Positions 33,635 through 41,999 of a DNA stretch of 42,416 bases are shown here, one piece after another. The translations under genes and the position numbers were made by a program. How positions within the stretch are numbered: position 1 is the stretch's first letter; each line of letters starts with the position of its first letter. Below the pieces are notes generated by a model. The model made no database searches. It was not told the DNA's origin and saw only the letters and a list, made by a program, of their open reading frames with translations. The stretch lies in assembly GCA_900319695.1 (NCBI GenBank), contig ONPN01000027.1, forward strand, positions 2,896 to 45,311, read 5' to 3'. The DNA is from an uncultured Eubacteriales bacterium (GTDB taxonomy: Bacteria; Bacillota; Clostridia; Oscillospirales; Oscillospiraceae).

Positions 33635-33756
33635 TTATGCTTCCTCGTTCCACACCTCGCCGAACAGCACATCGTCGTTGAGGTGGGCAAACATCGGCGC
33701 AAACTCACCGAGCTGCGCGCGTCCCGCTGTCTGTGTGATCTTTTTGCTCCTGTCAT
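33635..33756 (-). pseudogene. Remnant of a carboxymuconolactone decarboxylase family gene
   Basis: A short stretch encodes QTAGRAQLGEFAPMFAHLND followed by DVLFGEVWNEEA and a stop. This is the characteristic N-terminus of the carboxymuconolactone decarboxylase/AhpD-like family, whose members are about 100 residues long or more. The ATG at 33756 with GGGGAG in front is in a different frame, so there is a frameshift after about seven codons, and the chain stops after the GEVW motif without the catalytic CXXC part. Both lesions argue for a non-functional fragment. It sits between promoter and flavodoxin gene. Confidence 0.75.
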
Positions 33757-33877
33757 ACTCCCCTTTTATCGTTTTTTCAATTTCCTATCCTCTTCCGGCA
33801 GACCGGAATCGCCGGAGAGGGTTACCGCGTCTGCCGCGCACCCTCTTTGTCAGTTGATGCCTCCTGTTAAAGCAGCA

Positions 33878-33926
33878 TTGACACGTTGTCAGAACGTACT
33901 ATATCATCATTCTGACACCGTGTCAA
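33878..33926 (-). promoter_or_regulatory. Sigma-A promoter with paired operator-like palindromes
   Basis: -35 TTGACA (plus-strand 33921-33926), 17-nt spacer, -10 TATAGT (33898-33903) for the minus strand. The 17-bp sequences at 33878-33894 and 33910-33926 are inverted copies with one mismatch. Each is itself a palindrome (TGACAC-G-GTGTCA and TGACA-CGT-TGTCA), framing the -10 and covering the -35. This is typical of a dimeric repressor of TetR type; no such gene lies nearby. Confidence 0.75.
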
Positions 33927-33968
33927 TTATTTTTTCATATCTCTCCGCCGCTGTCCGGATCTGTCCGC

Positions 33969-35219
33969 TCATCCCTTGTTCGCAAGAATCTCCTGATATT
34001 TTTTGCTTGCGGCTTTGCTCTCGGCTGCGCGGCGCTCATTGATTTGCTCATAGTGTTCGATGAGCAGATCTGCAACGCTGCCTGACAGAAGCCCCCTCTG
34101 CGCATCTTCCCTGAGAATGGCGACCACCCTTCCCTTCTCCATGCTCTTACGGTAAGGGCGCTCTTCCGTAAGGGCTGAGAAAATGTCCGCTACGGTCATA
34201 ATGCGGGAGCCCAGAGATAACTCGCTCTCACTCAGGTGGAACGGGTAGCCGCTGCCGTTGAGCTTTTCGTGGTGGAGGGCTGCCCACGCGCTGATCTGCT
34301 CAAAGCCGCCGACATCTTTCAGAAGGATCCAGGTATAATAGGCGTGCTCCTTCATGATGTTGAATTCTTCATCGGTCAGCTTGCCGGGCTTGTCCAGGAT
34401 CTCATCCGGGATTTTCAGCTTCCCGAGGTCATGCAGATGCCCGGCAATGCGCATCATTTTGCACTCATCCTCCGACATGCCGACCAGCTCGGCGAGCGCC
34501 ACCGCGGTCGTGGCGACGCCGGCGGAGTGCATCGCGGTAAACGGGCTCCGGAAGTCGATGATTTTGGACATGAATTCCGTCAGGATCACGGTCTCATCCA
34601 GCGTTATCCACCGATTGTCCGTAATCAGCTCCAGGAAAAACCGCGGCCGATAGATCATATCCATCCAGACTGCCTCGCGGGCACACAGCCTGTCAAAAGC
34701 GGCCAGCATCTCGGGGCTGAATTCCGATTCTCCGCCGCAGCGGATCATCTGCTGAACCTGGCCGATCTGATTCAGGACCGGACTTTCGCTGTTGAGCAGC
34801 AGGGATACCGCATCCGCGAGATGGACGATCTGCCCGATCTGGTGCGTGACCTTCAAGTCTGTGTGAATCCCCTTCAAGCGCTGCCACGGCGTCTGGCTCT
34901 CCCGGACGACAGGCGCAAACGGAGAAGTCAGCGGGAAGGTCTTCAAGATGGAAGCGCCCACCGCGGCAACCTGCCCCGCGCTCATTTCAAGGTCGGAAAG
35001 TGAGATGTTTCCCTGCTTCAGAACGCCTCCGATGTCGTGTAGCAGCCCGCCCGCGAACGCCATCATACGGTGCTTTTCGTCCATGTCCAGCGCCTCTGCC
35101 AGACGATAGGCGAGGTATGAGACCTTCTCATGGTGGTCCTGCAGCTCCGGACTGACCAGATTCATCGTATTGGCAAACGCGCCGACAATATCCCGTTTTG
35201 TTGTAAACTGCCGAATCAT
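33969..35219 (-). CDS. HD-GYP protein with two HD domains
   Basis: A 416-residue soluble protein likely to hydrolyse c-di-GMP. The N-terminal half has an HD-type domain (HHEKVSYLAYRLA and GLLHDIGG). The C-terminal half (about 225-400) is an HD-GYP domain with HSAGVA, GHLHDLGK, KEHAYYTW, HHEKLNGSGYP and ADIFSALTEERPYR, so both the HD pair and the GYP loop are present. The start is ATG 35219 with GAGAGGCGG. It follows a flavodoxin gene by 26 nt and is probably co-transcribed with it. It is the only HD-GYP type in the window and the only c-di-GMP enzyme here without membrane segments. Confidence 0.92.
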   Translation of the reverse strand: MIRQFTTKRDIVGAFANTMNLVSPELQDHHEKVSYLAYRLAEALDMDEKHRMMAFAGGLLHDIGGVLKQGNISLSDLEMSAGQVAAVGASILKTFPLTSPFAPVVRESQTPWQRLKGIHTDLKVTHQIGQIVHLADAVSLLLNSESPVLNQIGQVQQMIRCGGESEFSPEMLAAFDRLCAREAVWMDMIYRPRFFLELITDNRWITLDETVILTEFMSKIIDFRSPFTAMHSAGVATTAVALAELVGMSEDECKMMRIAGHLHDLGKLKIPDEILDKPGKLTDEEFNIMKEHAYYTWILLKDVGGFEQISAWAALHHEKLNGSGYPFHLSESELSLGSRIMTVADIFSALTEERPYRKSMEKGRVVAILREDAQRGLLSGSVADLLIEHYEQINERRAAESKAASKKYQEILANKG

Positions 35220-35245
35220 AGTATTCCGCCTCTCTGCGGTTATTA

Positions 35246-35656
35246 TTATTTGAGGATGTTTTTTGCGAACTCTGCCGCCGCCTTGCAGTCTTCCTCGTCC
35301 GGCTTGCCCTTATGGATTCCTTTGAACTCGCCCTTGCAGTGAAACTCCCTCTCGTCGAGGGGGATACCGACCCTGTCCGCTTCCGCTTTGACCTTTTTGC
35401 AGGTAGAGTTGAGCATGGCCGCCGAGCCGAAGTTGACGATTTTTCCGACCATCTTCTTATCCAGCGAGGCTATAAATTTTCTTACCTCCGGGTCGATGGA
35501 AAAGGCATAGTAGGAGTTGCCCAGAAAGAGGATATCCACCGCTTCCGTGAGCGGCGTGCCGATGGGCAGAGCCTCAGCGCCGACTGCTTTTGCGACCGCC
35601 TCAGCAAGCCTCTTTGTGTTTCCGGTCTTTGTATAATAACGAACTGCGATTTTCAT
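35246..35656 (-). CDS. Short flavodoxin-like protein
   Basis: A 136-residue flavodoxin-fold protein. The phosphate-loop pattern YYTKTGNTKRLAEAVAKAVG and the FLGNSYYAFSID segment are clear. The length is near that of short-chain flavodoxins and of the flavodoxin domain of larger redox enzymes. It probably binds FMN and carries electrons, partner unknown. The start at 35656 has GGAGG 8 nt upstream. It heads a two-gene transcript with the HD-GYP gene from the promoter at 35761-35789. Confidence 0.9.
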   Translation of the reverse strand: MKIAVRYYTKTGNTKRLAEAVAKAVGAEALPIGTPLTEAVDILFLGNSYYAFSIDPEVRKFIASLDKKMVGKIVNFGSAAMLNSTCKKVKAEADRVGIPLDEREFHCKGEFKGIHKGKPDEEDCKAAAEFAKNILK

Positions 35657-35760
35657 TGTGAAGCCTCCATTCTTGAATGACAGATCACCCGGTTTCTCCG
35701 CCCGGTGTGCCGGTCCCCGGTTTGCCGACGCGCAGCGGACGGGCTGAACATTCTGTCCCT

Positions 35761-35789
35761 ATTGTACACGGTGGGCCACGTTCTTTCAA
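35761..35789 (-). promoter_or_regulatory. Sigma-A promoter of the flavodoxin/HD-GYP operon
   Basis: -35 TTGAAA (plus-strand 35784-35789), 17-nt spacer, -10 TACAAT (35761-35766). The leader is about 100 nt. Confidence 0.75.
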
Positions 35790-35839
35790 TGCCTAATTCC
35801 TGCACGGCCCGGCTTTATCCAAATCATTGTTGCCTTAAG

Positions 35840-35865
35840 TTGGATTTAGTTTGAGCGTCTATAAT
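35840..35865 (+). promoter_or_regulatory. Possible promoter of the VTC operon
   Basis: Perfect -10 TATAAT (35860-35865), 33 nt before the start codon. The best -35 (TTGGAT, 35840-35845) is only 14 nt away, so the -35 is weak or an activator is needed. Confidence 0.5.
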
Positions 35866-35898
35866 GGCCTCAGAAACAAGGAAGGAAGGTCATACCAA

Positions 35899-36642
35899 AT
35901 GGACGCAACCTGTGTTTTTAAGCGGATTGAGAAGAAGTATCTTCTCTCCGAAGCGCAGTATGCCGCGCTGTTTCAAAAAATCGGCTCGCACCTCAAGCCG
36001 GACAAATACGGCCGCAGCACGGTGCTGAGTCTCTATCTGGACACAATGGATCACCGGATGATCCGCAGTTCCATGGAGGCTGTGGACTATAAAGAGAAAC
36101 TGCGCCTGCGCAGCTACGGCACGGCCGGAGCGGATTCAACCGTGTTTCTGGAGCTCAAGAAAAAGCTCGGCGGCGTGGTATACAAGCGCCGCGCGGCAAT
36201 GACCTTGAAGGAAGCGGATCGCTATCTGCGGTTGGGGATCAAGCCCTTTGAGAGTCAGATCATGTCTGAGCTTGACTGGGCCATGCGGCTCTACGGAAGG
36301 CCCCGGGGCGCGATGCTGATCGCCTGCGAGCGCGAGGCCTGGTTTGACGAGGAGCATCCCGATCTGCGCCTGACCTTTGACCGGAACATCCGGTATAGGG
36401 AAAACGAGCTGCGCCTTGACCGCGGCTCCGCCGGGATCCATCTGCTGCCGGGAGGCACCGTGCTGCTTGAGATCAAAACAGCCGGGGCCATGCCCCTGTG
36501 GCTGGCGGAAGCGCTGGATGCGGCAGGAATCCTGCCGGGCAGCTTCTCCAAGTACGGAGCCGCCTATATGCGGACGCTGGAAATAAACAAGCGCCCTGTT
36601 TCCATGATAGAAGGAGGAAAAAGACATGTCGTCAATCTTTAA
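35899..36642 (+). CDS. VTC-domain polyphosphate polymerase-like protein
   Basis: A 247-residue tunnel-fold protein of the VTC (CYTH superfamily) type, which makes inorganic polyphosphate in yeast. Conserved charged positions are visible: RIEKKYLL, SLYLDT, YKEKLRLRSYG, FLELKKK...YKRR, FDRNIRYRE, LLEIKT and SKYG near the end. The start at 35899 (MDATCVF) has GGAAGGAAGG upstream, so the earlier in-frame ATG is not used. It overlaps the DUF4956 gene by 17 nt. VTC-domain, DUF4956 and CotH or beta-helix genes recur together in Firmicutes; in bacteria the activity is mostly untested. Confidence 0.9.
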   Translation: MDATCVFKRIEKKYLLSEAQYAALFQKIGSHLKPDKYGRSTVLSLYLDTMDHRMIRSSMEAVDYKEKLRLRSYGTAGADSTVFLELKKKLGGVVYKRRAAMTLKEADRYLRLGIKPFESQIMSELDWAMRLYGRPRGAMLIACEREAWFDEEHPDLRLTFDRNIRYRENELRLDRGSAGIHLLPGGTVLLEIKTAGAMPLWLAEALDAAGILPGSFSKYGAAYMRTLEINKRPVSMIEGGKRHVVNL

Positions 36643-37294
36643 TGCCATTCTGACCGGGAGCTTTTCGGTCGGACAATATCTGCTCAGCCTGCTTTTTGCC
36701 GGACTCTGCGGCGTGATCACCGCTCTGGCTCTGAGCCGGGAAAGCAACGCCACCCGCAGCTTTTTGAGCTCTCTGGTCGTGCTGCCGATCATCGTCACCA
36801 CGGTGATCCTGATGGTCAACGGCAATGTGGGCACCGGCATCGCCGTAGCGGGCGCCTTCTCGCTGGTTCGTTTTCGCTCGGCGGCCGGAAAAGCCCGGGA
36901 TATATCCGCGATCTTCCTGGTCATGACCGCGGGTCTCACCTGCGCGGCCGGATACGGCGCCATCGCGCTGCTGTTCACGCTCATCGCGTCCGGCGTCATG
37001 CTCCTGCTCTCCCGCGTTCCGATGAACTGCGACCGCTTCGTGCAGCTTCATATCACGGTTCCCGAGACGCTGCATTTTGCCGACGCCTTTGACGACCTGT
37101 TCGATCAGTACACGAAGAGCCGGAAGCTCGTGAAGGCAAAGACCTCCAACATGGGAAGTCTGTATAAGCTGGATTATAAAATTGAAATGAAGGACCCCGC
37201 CGCCGCGCAGGAATTTCTGGACGCCCTGCGCTGCCGGAACGGGAACCTTGAAATTGCGATTCTGAACGAAGCCGATGGAGGAGAGGAATTATGA
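36626..37294 (+). CDS. DUF4956 family membrane protein
   Basis: A 222-residue protein with helices at about 15-37, 48-66, 70-88, 95-114 and 115-130 and a soluble C-terminal domain (about 135-222). The block GTGIAVAGAFSLVRFRSAAG is the hallmark of DUF4956. GAAGGAGGAAAAAG precedes ATG 36626. It overlaps the VTC gene (17 nt) and the next gene (4 nt), so the three are made together. A role as membrane partner of the VTC protein is inferred from recurring neighbourhood; biochemical function is unknown. Confidence 0.9.
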   Translation: MSSIFNAILTGSFSVGQYLLSLLFAGLCGVITALALSRESNATRSFLSSLVVLPIIVTTVILMVNGNVGTGIAVAGAFSLVRFRSAAGKARDISAIFLVMTAGLTCAAGYGAIALLFTLIASGVMLLLSRVPMNCDRFVQLHITVPETLHFADAFDDLFDQYTKSRKLVKAKTSNMGSLYKLDYKIEMKDPAAAQEFLDALRCRNGNLEIAILNEADGGEEL

Positions 37295-38775
37295 AGAGCT
37301 CTTTGAAAATCACACTGGTCAGCGCGCTGGCGCTTCTGATGCCGGCCGCCTGTGCCGCAGTCCCTGCAAGCGCGGCAGAAAGCCTTTTCGCCGCGTACGC
37401 CTTGACGGACACCGCGCCGATTGCCGCGCCGGACACTACCGTCACCGAGCGCGACGCCTCGGGCGCCTACGACGTCTCCGGGGCGGTAGTCCTCTCCCCG
37501 GACGGCGAGCTGACGATCAGCTCAGCCGGTACCTATCTCCTCTCCGGCCATTATGAAGGCATGCTCGTTGTCGAAGCCGGTGAGGAAGACAAGGTTCAGC
37601 TCATACTGGAAAACGCTTCGATCACCAACGAAAACGGCCCCGCGATTTATGTCCGCAGCGCGGATAAGGTCTTCCTCACCGCGGCAGAGGGTACGGTCAA
37701 TGTGATCTCCGACGGCTCGGCCTATACGCTTACTGACGATGATACCACTCTGGACGCGGCCGTCTTCAGCAGAGCCGATCTCACGCTCAACGGCTCCGGC
37801 AGTCTGACGATCAACGGAAACTGTAAGCACGCGGTCGTCTCCAAGGACGACCTCGTGATCACGGCAAAGGATCTCACTGTGAACGCGCAGAACGTCGGTC
37901 TCAGCGGCAAGGACTCCGTGAAGCTCTCTGGTGCGGCCGTCAGCATCACGGCGGGCAGCGACGGCATTCGCTCGGATAACGACACCGACGCGGAAAAGGG
38001 CTTTGTCTCTGTCGCAGATTCCACGCTCACCATCGCTTCCGGCAAAGACGGCATCCAGGCCGAGACGGTCTTCACGGCCGAAAATGCCGACGTCAGTATC
38101 ATCTCCGGCGGCGGAAGCGGCGCGCGCAGTGTAGACGCGGAGGAATCCTTCAAGGGCATCAAGGCCGGAAACGCCATCACGATCAGCGGCGGATCGTATC
38201 GTATTGACTCCCTCGACGACGCCATCCACACTGACGGCTCGATCCTCATCGGTGACGGTGCCTTTACGCTCCTCAGTCCGGACGACGGCATCCACGCGAA
38301 TGAGACGGTCACGATCTCCGGCGGCACGCTGAACATCACGGCATATGAGGGAATTGAGGGAACGTATATCCTCATCAGCGGCGGAGACATCACGATCGCT
38401 TCCTCGGGCGACGGCATCAATGCCGCGCGCAAGTCTTCTGCCTTTATCCCGACTGTGGAGATCACCGGCGGCAGCGTCTCCGTCACAATGGGTGCGGGAG
38501 ACACAGACGGCATAGACTCCAACGGCAATATCATCATCAGCGGCGGGACGATCAGCGTGAACGGCCAATCGGCCTTTGACTACGACGGCAGCGCGAGCTT
38601 CACCGGCGGAACGATCTATGTCAACGGCCAGCAGGTCAGCGCGATTCCCAATCAGATGATGGGCCGCGGCCAGGGCGGCTTTGGAGGCCAGGGCGGCTTC
38701 GGCGGCGGGCGCGGAGGTCAGGGAGACTTCGGCGGTCAGGGCGGCTTTGGCGTTGGCCGCGGCGTCCGTCCCTGA
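37291..38775 (+). CDS. Secreted beta-helix carbohydrate-binding protein (Cthe_2159-like)
   Basis: A 494-residue exported protein. After a signal peptide (end near ASA, about 29), residues 45-450 consist of short beta-strand repeats (for example ITISGGSYRIDS, VTISGGTLNITA, VEITGGSVSVT), typical of the right-handed parallel beta-helix family of Clostridium thermocellum Cthe_2159, reported to bind acidic polysaccharide such as pectin. The C-terminus is Gly-rich (GGFGGQGGFGGGRGGQG). It overlaps DUF4956 by ATGA and ends at a strong terminator. Its place with VTC and DUF4956 suggests a surface role in one cluster. Confidence 0.88.
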   Translation: MKSSLKITLVSALALLMPAACAAVPASAAESLFAAYALTDTAPIAAPDTTVTERDASGAYDVSGAVVLSPDGELTISSAGTYLLSGHYEGMLVVEAGEEDKVQLILENASITNENGPAIYVRSADKVFLTAAEGTVNVISDGSAYTLTDDDTTLDAAVFSRADLTLNGSGSLTINGNCKHAVVSKDDLVITAKDLTVNAQNVGLSGKDSVKLSGAAVSITAGSDGIRSDNDTDAEKGFVSVADSTLTIASGKDGIQAETVFTAENADVSIISGGGSGARSVDAEESFKGIKAGNAITISGGSYRIDSLDDAIHTDGSILIGDGAFTLLSPDDGIHANETVTISGGTLNITAYEGIEGTYILISGGDITIASSGDGINAARKSSAFIPTVEITGGSVSVTMGAGDTDGIDSNGNIIISGGTISVNGQSAFDYDGSASFTGGTIYVNGQQVSAIPNQMMGRGQGGFGGQGGFGGGRGGQGDFGGQGGFGVGRGVRP

Positions 38776-38790
38776 AATTTGTAAAACGAA

Positions 38791-38826
38791 TTGGGACCCG
38801 GATCATGTCCGGGTCCCAGACTTTTA
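38791..38826 (+). terminator. Terminator of the VTC operon
   Basis: TGGGACCCGGA (38792-38802) pairs perfectly with 38808-38818 around a 5-nt loop, followed by GACTTTTATC. It may also serve the opposing kinase gene that ends at 38835. Confidence 0.88.
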
Positions 38827-38834
38827 TCGGAAAA

Positions 38835-40112
38835 TCAGCCGAGCGGCAGCTCCGCCGTCACGGTCAGGGAAAGGCCGTCCTCGGATTCCGCGTGGATCGT
38901 CCCCTTGTGCGCCTCCGTCACGGCCTTCGCGATCGCAAGGCCCAGGCCGAAGCCGCCGGACTCCGAATTGCGGGAGCTGTCTTCCCTTGCAAAGCGCTCA
39001 AACAGCCGAGCCGCGTTTCCCTTTTCCATCGGCTCTGTGCTGTTTCTGACCGTCAGGCGGGCAAGCTTCCCGCTCTGCTCCAGCCTGAGCGCGACCGTTC
39101 CGTTTTCCGGCGAATATTTCATGGCGTTATCCAGCAGGATGGAGATCAGCTTGGCAAGCGCCTTTTCATCCCCGTTGACCTGCAGATCGGGCGCGACGGA
39201 AGCGGAAAAGGTCCTGCCCTTTGACAACGCGAGGGACTGGAAGGACTGCGCGGTCTCGTCGACGAGCTCGGAAAAGGAGAAGCTCTGCATCTGGAGTGCG
39301 GCGTTCTCCTCCTCCATTTTGGACAGGTAGATGAGATCCGCGGTGAGCTCCGCGAGGCGACTTGTCTGCCTGCGGATATCCGCGATCCACTCGTTCTCTT
39401 CGTCCAGTTCAGACTCCAAAACGTCTGCGTCGGCCCGGATGATCGTGATGGGCGTTTTCAGCTCGTGTCCGGCGTCCGTGATGAAGCGCTTCTGCTTCTC
39501 GTAGCTCTCCGCGACCGGGCGCACGATGCGGCCGGAGAACACCAGCAGGAGCAGGAAAACCGCGAGGATGCCCACCGCGGAGATGCCGACGCAGGCGTAC
39601 AGGAAGCCGCGGAAGGTGTCGAGTTCCCTCTGGCAGTTGAGAAACACCAGCATGACTTCGCCGTCACAGAGGGCGCGGCAATAGCGGTATTCCTCCGCAA
39701 AGCCTTTTTCCCGTCCGGCGGCGTACACGCTCTCCGCAAGCGCCGCGGCTTCCTCCTCCGTCAGAGAGGCGAGATTGTCCAGATTGAGCCGGGAGAGAGC
39801 GCCGTCGGAGAACCATGCCGTGAAAAAGCGCGACTGGTAAGCCAGTTCTCCGCTGCCGCCGTGCCTTCCGTCGAAGGGAAACATCTTCCCCTCGTTCGGC
39901 GGGGCGGGCATCTCCGGAGGCTTATCCTCCATACGAAACATCTGCCGGGGAAAGGCGCCCTTGTTATCCGCGAGGATCTGCAGGGTGCTGTCGGCGTCGG
40001 AGACCAGACTGCGGTAGCTGAGCACGTTGATCGAGCCGATCAGGACAAGCAGCACAAGGAAGACCGCGACGATCGCCGCCGCGACAAACTTTTTCTGGAG
40101 CCTGCGTATCAT
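38835..40112 (-). CDS. Two-component sensor histidine kinase
   Basis: A 425-residue membrane kinase. TM1 is at about 8-31, an extracytoplasmic sensor of about 135 residues with an acidic/proline-rich stretch, and TM2 at about 169-192. HisKA has His216 (DAGHELKTPITII). HATPase has ILLDNAMKYSP and GFGLGLAIAK. The start at 40112 (MIRRLQKK) has GGAGGTG upstream and overlaps the regulator gene by ATGA. It would phosphorylate the OmpR-type regulator at 40109-40783; the stimulus is not apparent. Confidence 0.93.
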   Translation of the reverse strand: MIRRLQKKFVAAAIVAVFLVLLVLIGSINVLSYRSLVSDADSTLQILADNKGAFPRQMFRMEDKPPEMPAPPNEGKMFPFDGRHGGSGELAYQSRFFTAWFSDGALSRLNLDNLASLTEEEAAALAESVYAAGREKGFAEEYRYCRALCDGEVMLVFLNCQRELDTFRGFLYACVGISAVGILAVFLLLLVFSGRIVRPVAESYEKQKRFITDAGHELKTPITIIRADADVLESELDEENEWIADIRRQTSRLAELTADLIYLSKMEEENAALQMQSFSFSELVDETAQSFQSLALSKGRTFSASVAPDLQVNGDEKALAKLISILLDNAMKYSPENGTVALRLEQSGKLARLTVRNSTEPMEKGNAARLFERFAREDSSRNSESGGFGLGLAIAKAVTEAHKGTIHAESEDGLSLTVTAELPLG

Positions 40113-40783
40113 GAACGCACCTCCAGATAATAGCCGACGCCGCGCTGGGCTTTGATCTCGATATCCGCCTCGATCCCCTTGAGCTTCTTTCGCAGCGTGG
40201 AGATATATACCCACACGATGTTCAGCTCCGCCTCGCTGTCATAGCCCCAGATATGATCCATGAACGTCTCGGTGGAGACGAGCTTGCGGGGATTTCGCAT
40301 CAGCATCTCCATCATCTGAAATTCCTTCCCGGCGAGCTTTGTGCTGCCGCCCGGACCGCTCAGATCGTAGCTTGCACAGTCGAGCGTGACCTTGCCGAAG
40401 GAGATGGTCTTGTCCGGCTGAACGCTCAGCACCCGCGTCATCGCGCGGATGCGGGCCAGCAGCTCCTTCATGTCAAAGGGCTTGGTCAGGTAGTCGTTGG
40501 CCCCGCTGTCAAGACCGGCGACCCGGTCGTCGATCTCCGCTTTAGCCGTGAGCAGCAGCACCGGCGTACTGTCGCCGCGCTGCCGCATACGCCGGAGCAC
40601 CTCAATGCCGTCCATCTTCGGCATCATCACGTCCAGGATCGCGCCGTCGTAGTTCTCCGTCTCGAGATAGTCCAGCGCGCTTTTGCCGTCATAGACGACG
40701 TCGACGGAATAGTTGTTCTTGACCAGGATCGTCGAAACGGCTCGGGCCAGGGATTTTTCATCTTCGGCATACAGAAGTCTCAT
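40109..40783 (-). CDS. OmpR/PhoB family response regulator
   Basis: A 224-residue transcription regulator. The receiver has the acidic cluster EDE (7-9), Asp51 in ILDVMMP and a Lys in LTKPF near 101. The C-terminal winged-helix DNA-binding domain ends in RGVGYYLE, as in PhoB-type regulators. GAGGTGAAG precedes ATG 40783. It is the first gene of the pair with the kinase. The PAP2 gene at 41015 is divergent and could be a target, but no binding repeat was identified. Confidence 0.94.
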   Translation of the reverse strand: MRLLYAEDEKSLARAVSTILVKNNYSVDVVYDGKSALDYLETENYDGAILDVMMPKMDGIEVLRRMRQRGDSTPVLLLTAKAEIDDRVAGLDSGANDYLTKPFDMKELLARIRAMTRVLSVQPDKTISFGKVTLDCASYDLSGPGGSTKLAGKEFQMMEMLMRNPRKLVSTETFMDHIWGYDSEAELNIVWVYISTLRKKLKGIEADIEIKAQRGVGYYLEVRS

Positions 40784-40895
40784 CGGGCTTCACCTCATCT
40801 TTAGCAACACTGTTGAATACGATATTGCCGCATTCCATCATCGTTTGCTTAAGCATACCACAGACCATTGAAAAAATCATCCGTTTTGTTTTATG

Positions 40896-40928
40896 AATTT
40901 GGGAATTTATAACCGAAATCTCTTGCAG
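40896..40928. repeat. AT-rich motif shared with 32590-32624, copy 2
   Basis: AATTTGGGAATTT, ATAACCG, TCTTGCAG in the same order as copy 1. Here its right end coincides with the -35 of the plus-strand promoter at 40923. Confidence 0.4.
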
Positions 40929-40951
40929 CCGCGAACTCCGTGGTATATAAT
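40923..40951 (+). promoter_or_regulatory. Sigma-A promoter of the second PAP2 gene
   Basis: -35 TTGCAG (40923-40928), 17-nt spacer, perfect -10 TATAAT (40946-40951), 63 nt before the start codon. Confidence 0.75.
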
Positions 40952-41014
40952 AAAAGAACTTAAACACAGTCGGCAGCGTTTATCTGATACAAAATAATGG
41001 GATGAGGTTATTAT

Positions 41015-41914
41015 ATGACAAAAAAGACTATTCTCGGTATGCCGGTCTCTGTATTCTATATGGTCTGTTCCGTTTTGGCCCTTGGGATCATCATCGGCAG
41101 CTTTTACGATTACCAGATTTCCGTGGCGCTCTCCAATTTAAACGCCATTGGCGATTTTCATCAGCACTATGGCAATATCATCTCCCATTTGCTCTACCCC
41201 GTCGCGGGCATGTGCCTGTTCAAGGGACTGAGAAAAAAAGGGAGCAGATTCAACACCCTGTCGTGGGGCGTGCTGGGCTTCTCCCTGTACTGGACGGTTT
41301 ACAGCTTCCTCGATACCAGCGGCAAGTACCTTCGCGCGGCTTACGGCTATGTTCCGGGGCAGGCTGGTTCCTTCCTCCCCCTGGCGCTCAGCTTCATAAC
41401 CTGGGTTGCCCTGGCCTGTCTGACAGCTTATCTGGCTTATCTGATCCTTGACGATGAGAATGCGGACATGCTGCTCGCCGTCGGTTCCGTGATCCTGCTC
41501 GCCGGCGTTTTCAGTGAGTTTATCAACTCCTGGCTCAAAATTGTCGGCTGCCGTCCGCGGTACAAATATCTGCTCACCCTTGACGATCCCGCAAGCGAGT
41601 ACCGGAACTGGTGGGACATGCTCCCCTATCTCAAGGACGAGAGCTCCTTCCGCTCCTGGCCCAGCGGTCACATGACCAAGGCCACGATCATGCTGGCCCT
41701 TCCTATGCTGGCGGGCGTGATTAAAGGCAAAAAAGCGCATCTCAACAATCTGTTCTTTGCATTCGCCGTTGTCTGGATCGTCGTATACGGCTATAACAGG
41801 ATTCACATGAACGCCCACTTCCTGACGGATGTATGCTTCGGCGTCCTCATCACCTATTGCCTGTACGCCCTCGCCTATAAGCTCGTCTTCTCCATATTTG
41901 ATACGAAAAAGTAA
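41015..41914 (+). CDS. PAP2 family membrane phosphatase
   Basis: A 299-residue membrane protein with about six helices. The PAP2 motifs are KIVGCRPRY (a slightly short motif 1), SWPSGHMTKA (motif 2) and YNRIHMNAHFLTDV (motif 3). It should dephosphorylate lipid or isoprenoid phosphates at the membrane. It differs from the PAP2 protein at 18531-19466 in sequence and helix arrangement. The start is ATG 41015 with GATGAGG upstream. It stands alone between its own promoter and a terminator, divergent from the two-component genes. Confidence 0.9.
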   Translation: MTKKTILGMPVSVFYMVCSVLALGIIIGSFYDYQISVALSNLNAIGDFHQHYGNIISHLLYPVAGMCLFKGLRKKGSRFNTLSWGVLGFSLYWTVYSFLDTSGKYLRAAYGYVPGQAGSFLPLALSFITWVALACLTAYLAYLILDDENADMLLAVGSVILLAGVFSEFINSWLKIVGCRPRYKYLLTLDDPASEYRNWWDMLPYLKDESSFRSWPSGHMTKATIMLALPMLAGVIKGKKAHLNNLFFAFAVVWIVVYGYNRIHMNAHFLTDVCFGVLITYCLYALAYKLVFSIFDTKK

Positions 41915-41930
41915 ATCAGTAAATCAAAAC

Positions 41931-41970
41931 ACGCCGCCGACCTGTTTTACCGGTCGACGGCGTATTTTTT
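41931..41970 (+). terminator. Terminator of the second PAP2 gene
   Basis: ACGCCGCCGACC pairs with GGTCGACGGCGT across an 8-nt loop with one mismatch, followed by ATTTTTT. Confidence 0.9.
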
Positions 41971-41999
41971 GATTTTCAGCTTTCGCGCAGCTCGAACTT

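Noticed and set aside
37522-38568. Minus-strand open frames opposite the beta-helix gene
   Set aside because: Shadow frames; the plus-strand frame has clear beta-helix repeats, a signal peptide and operon overlaps.
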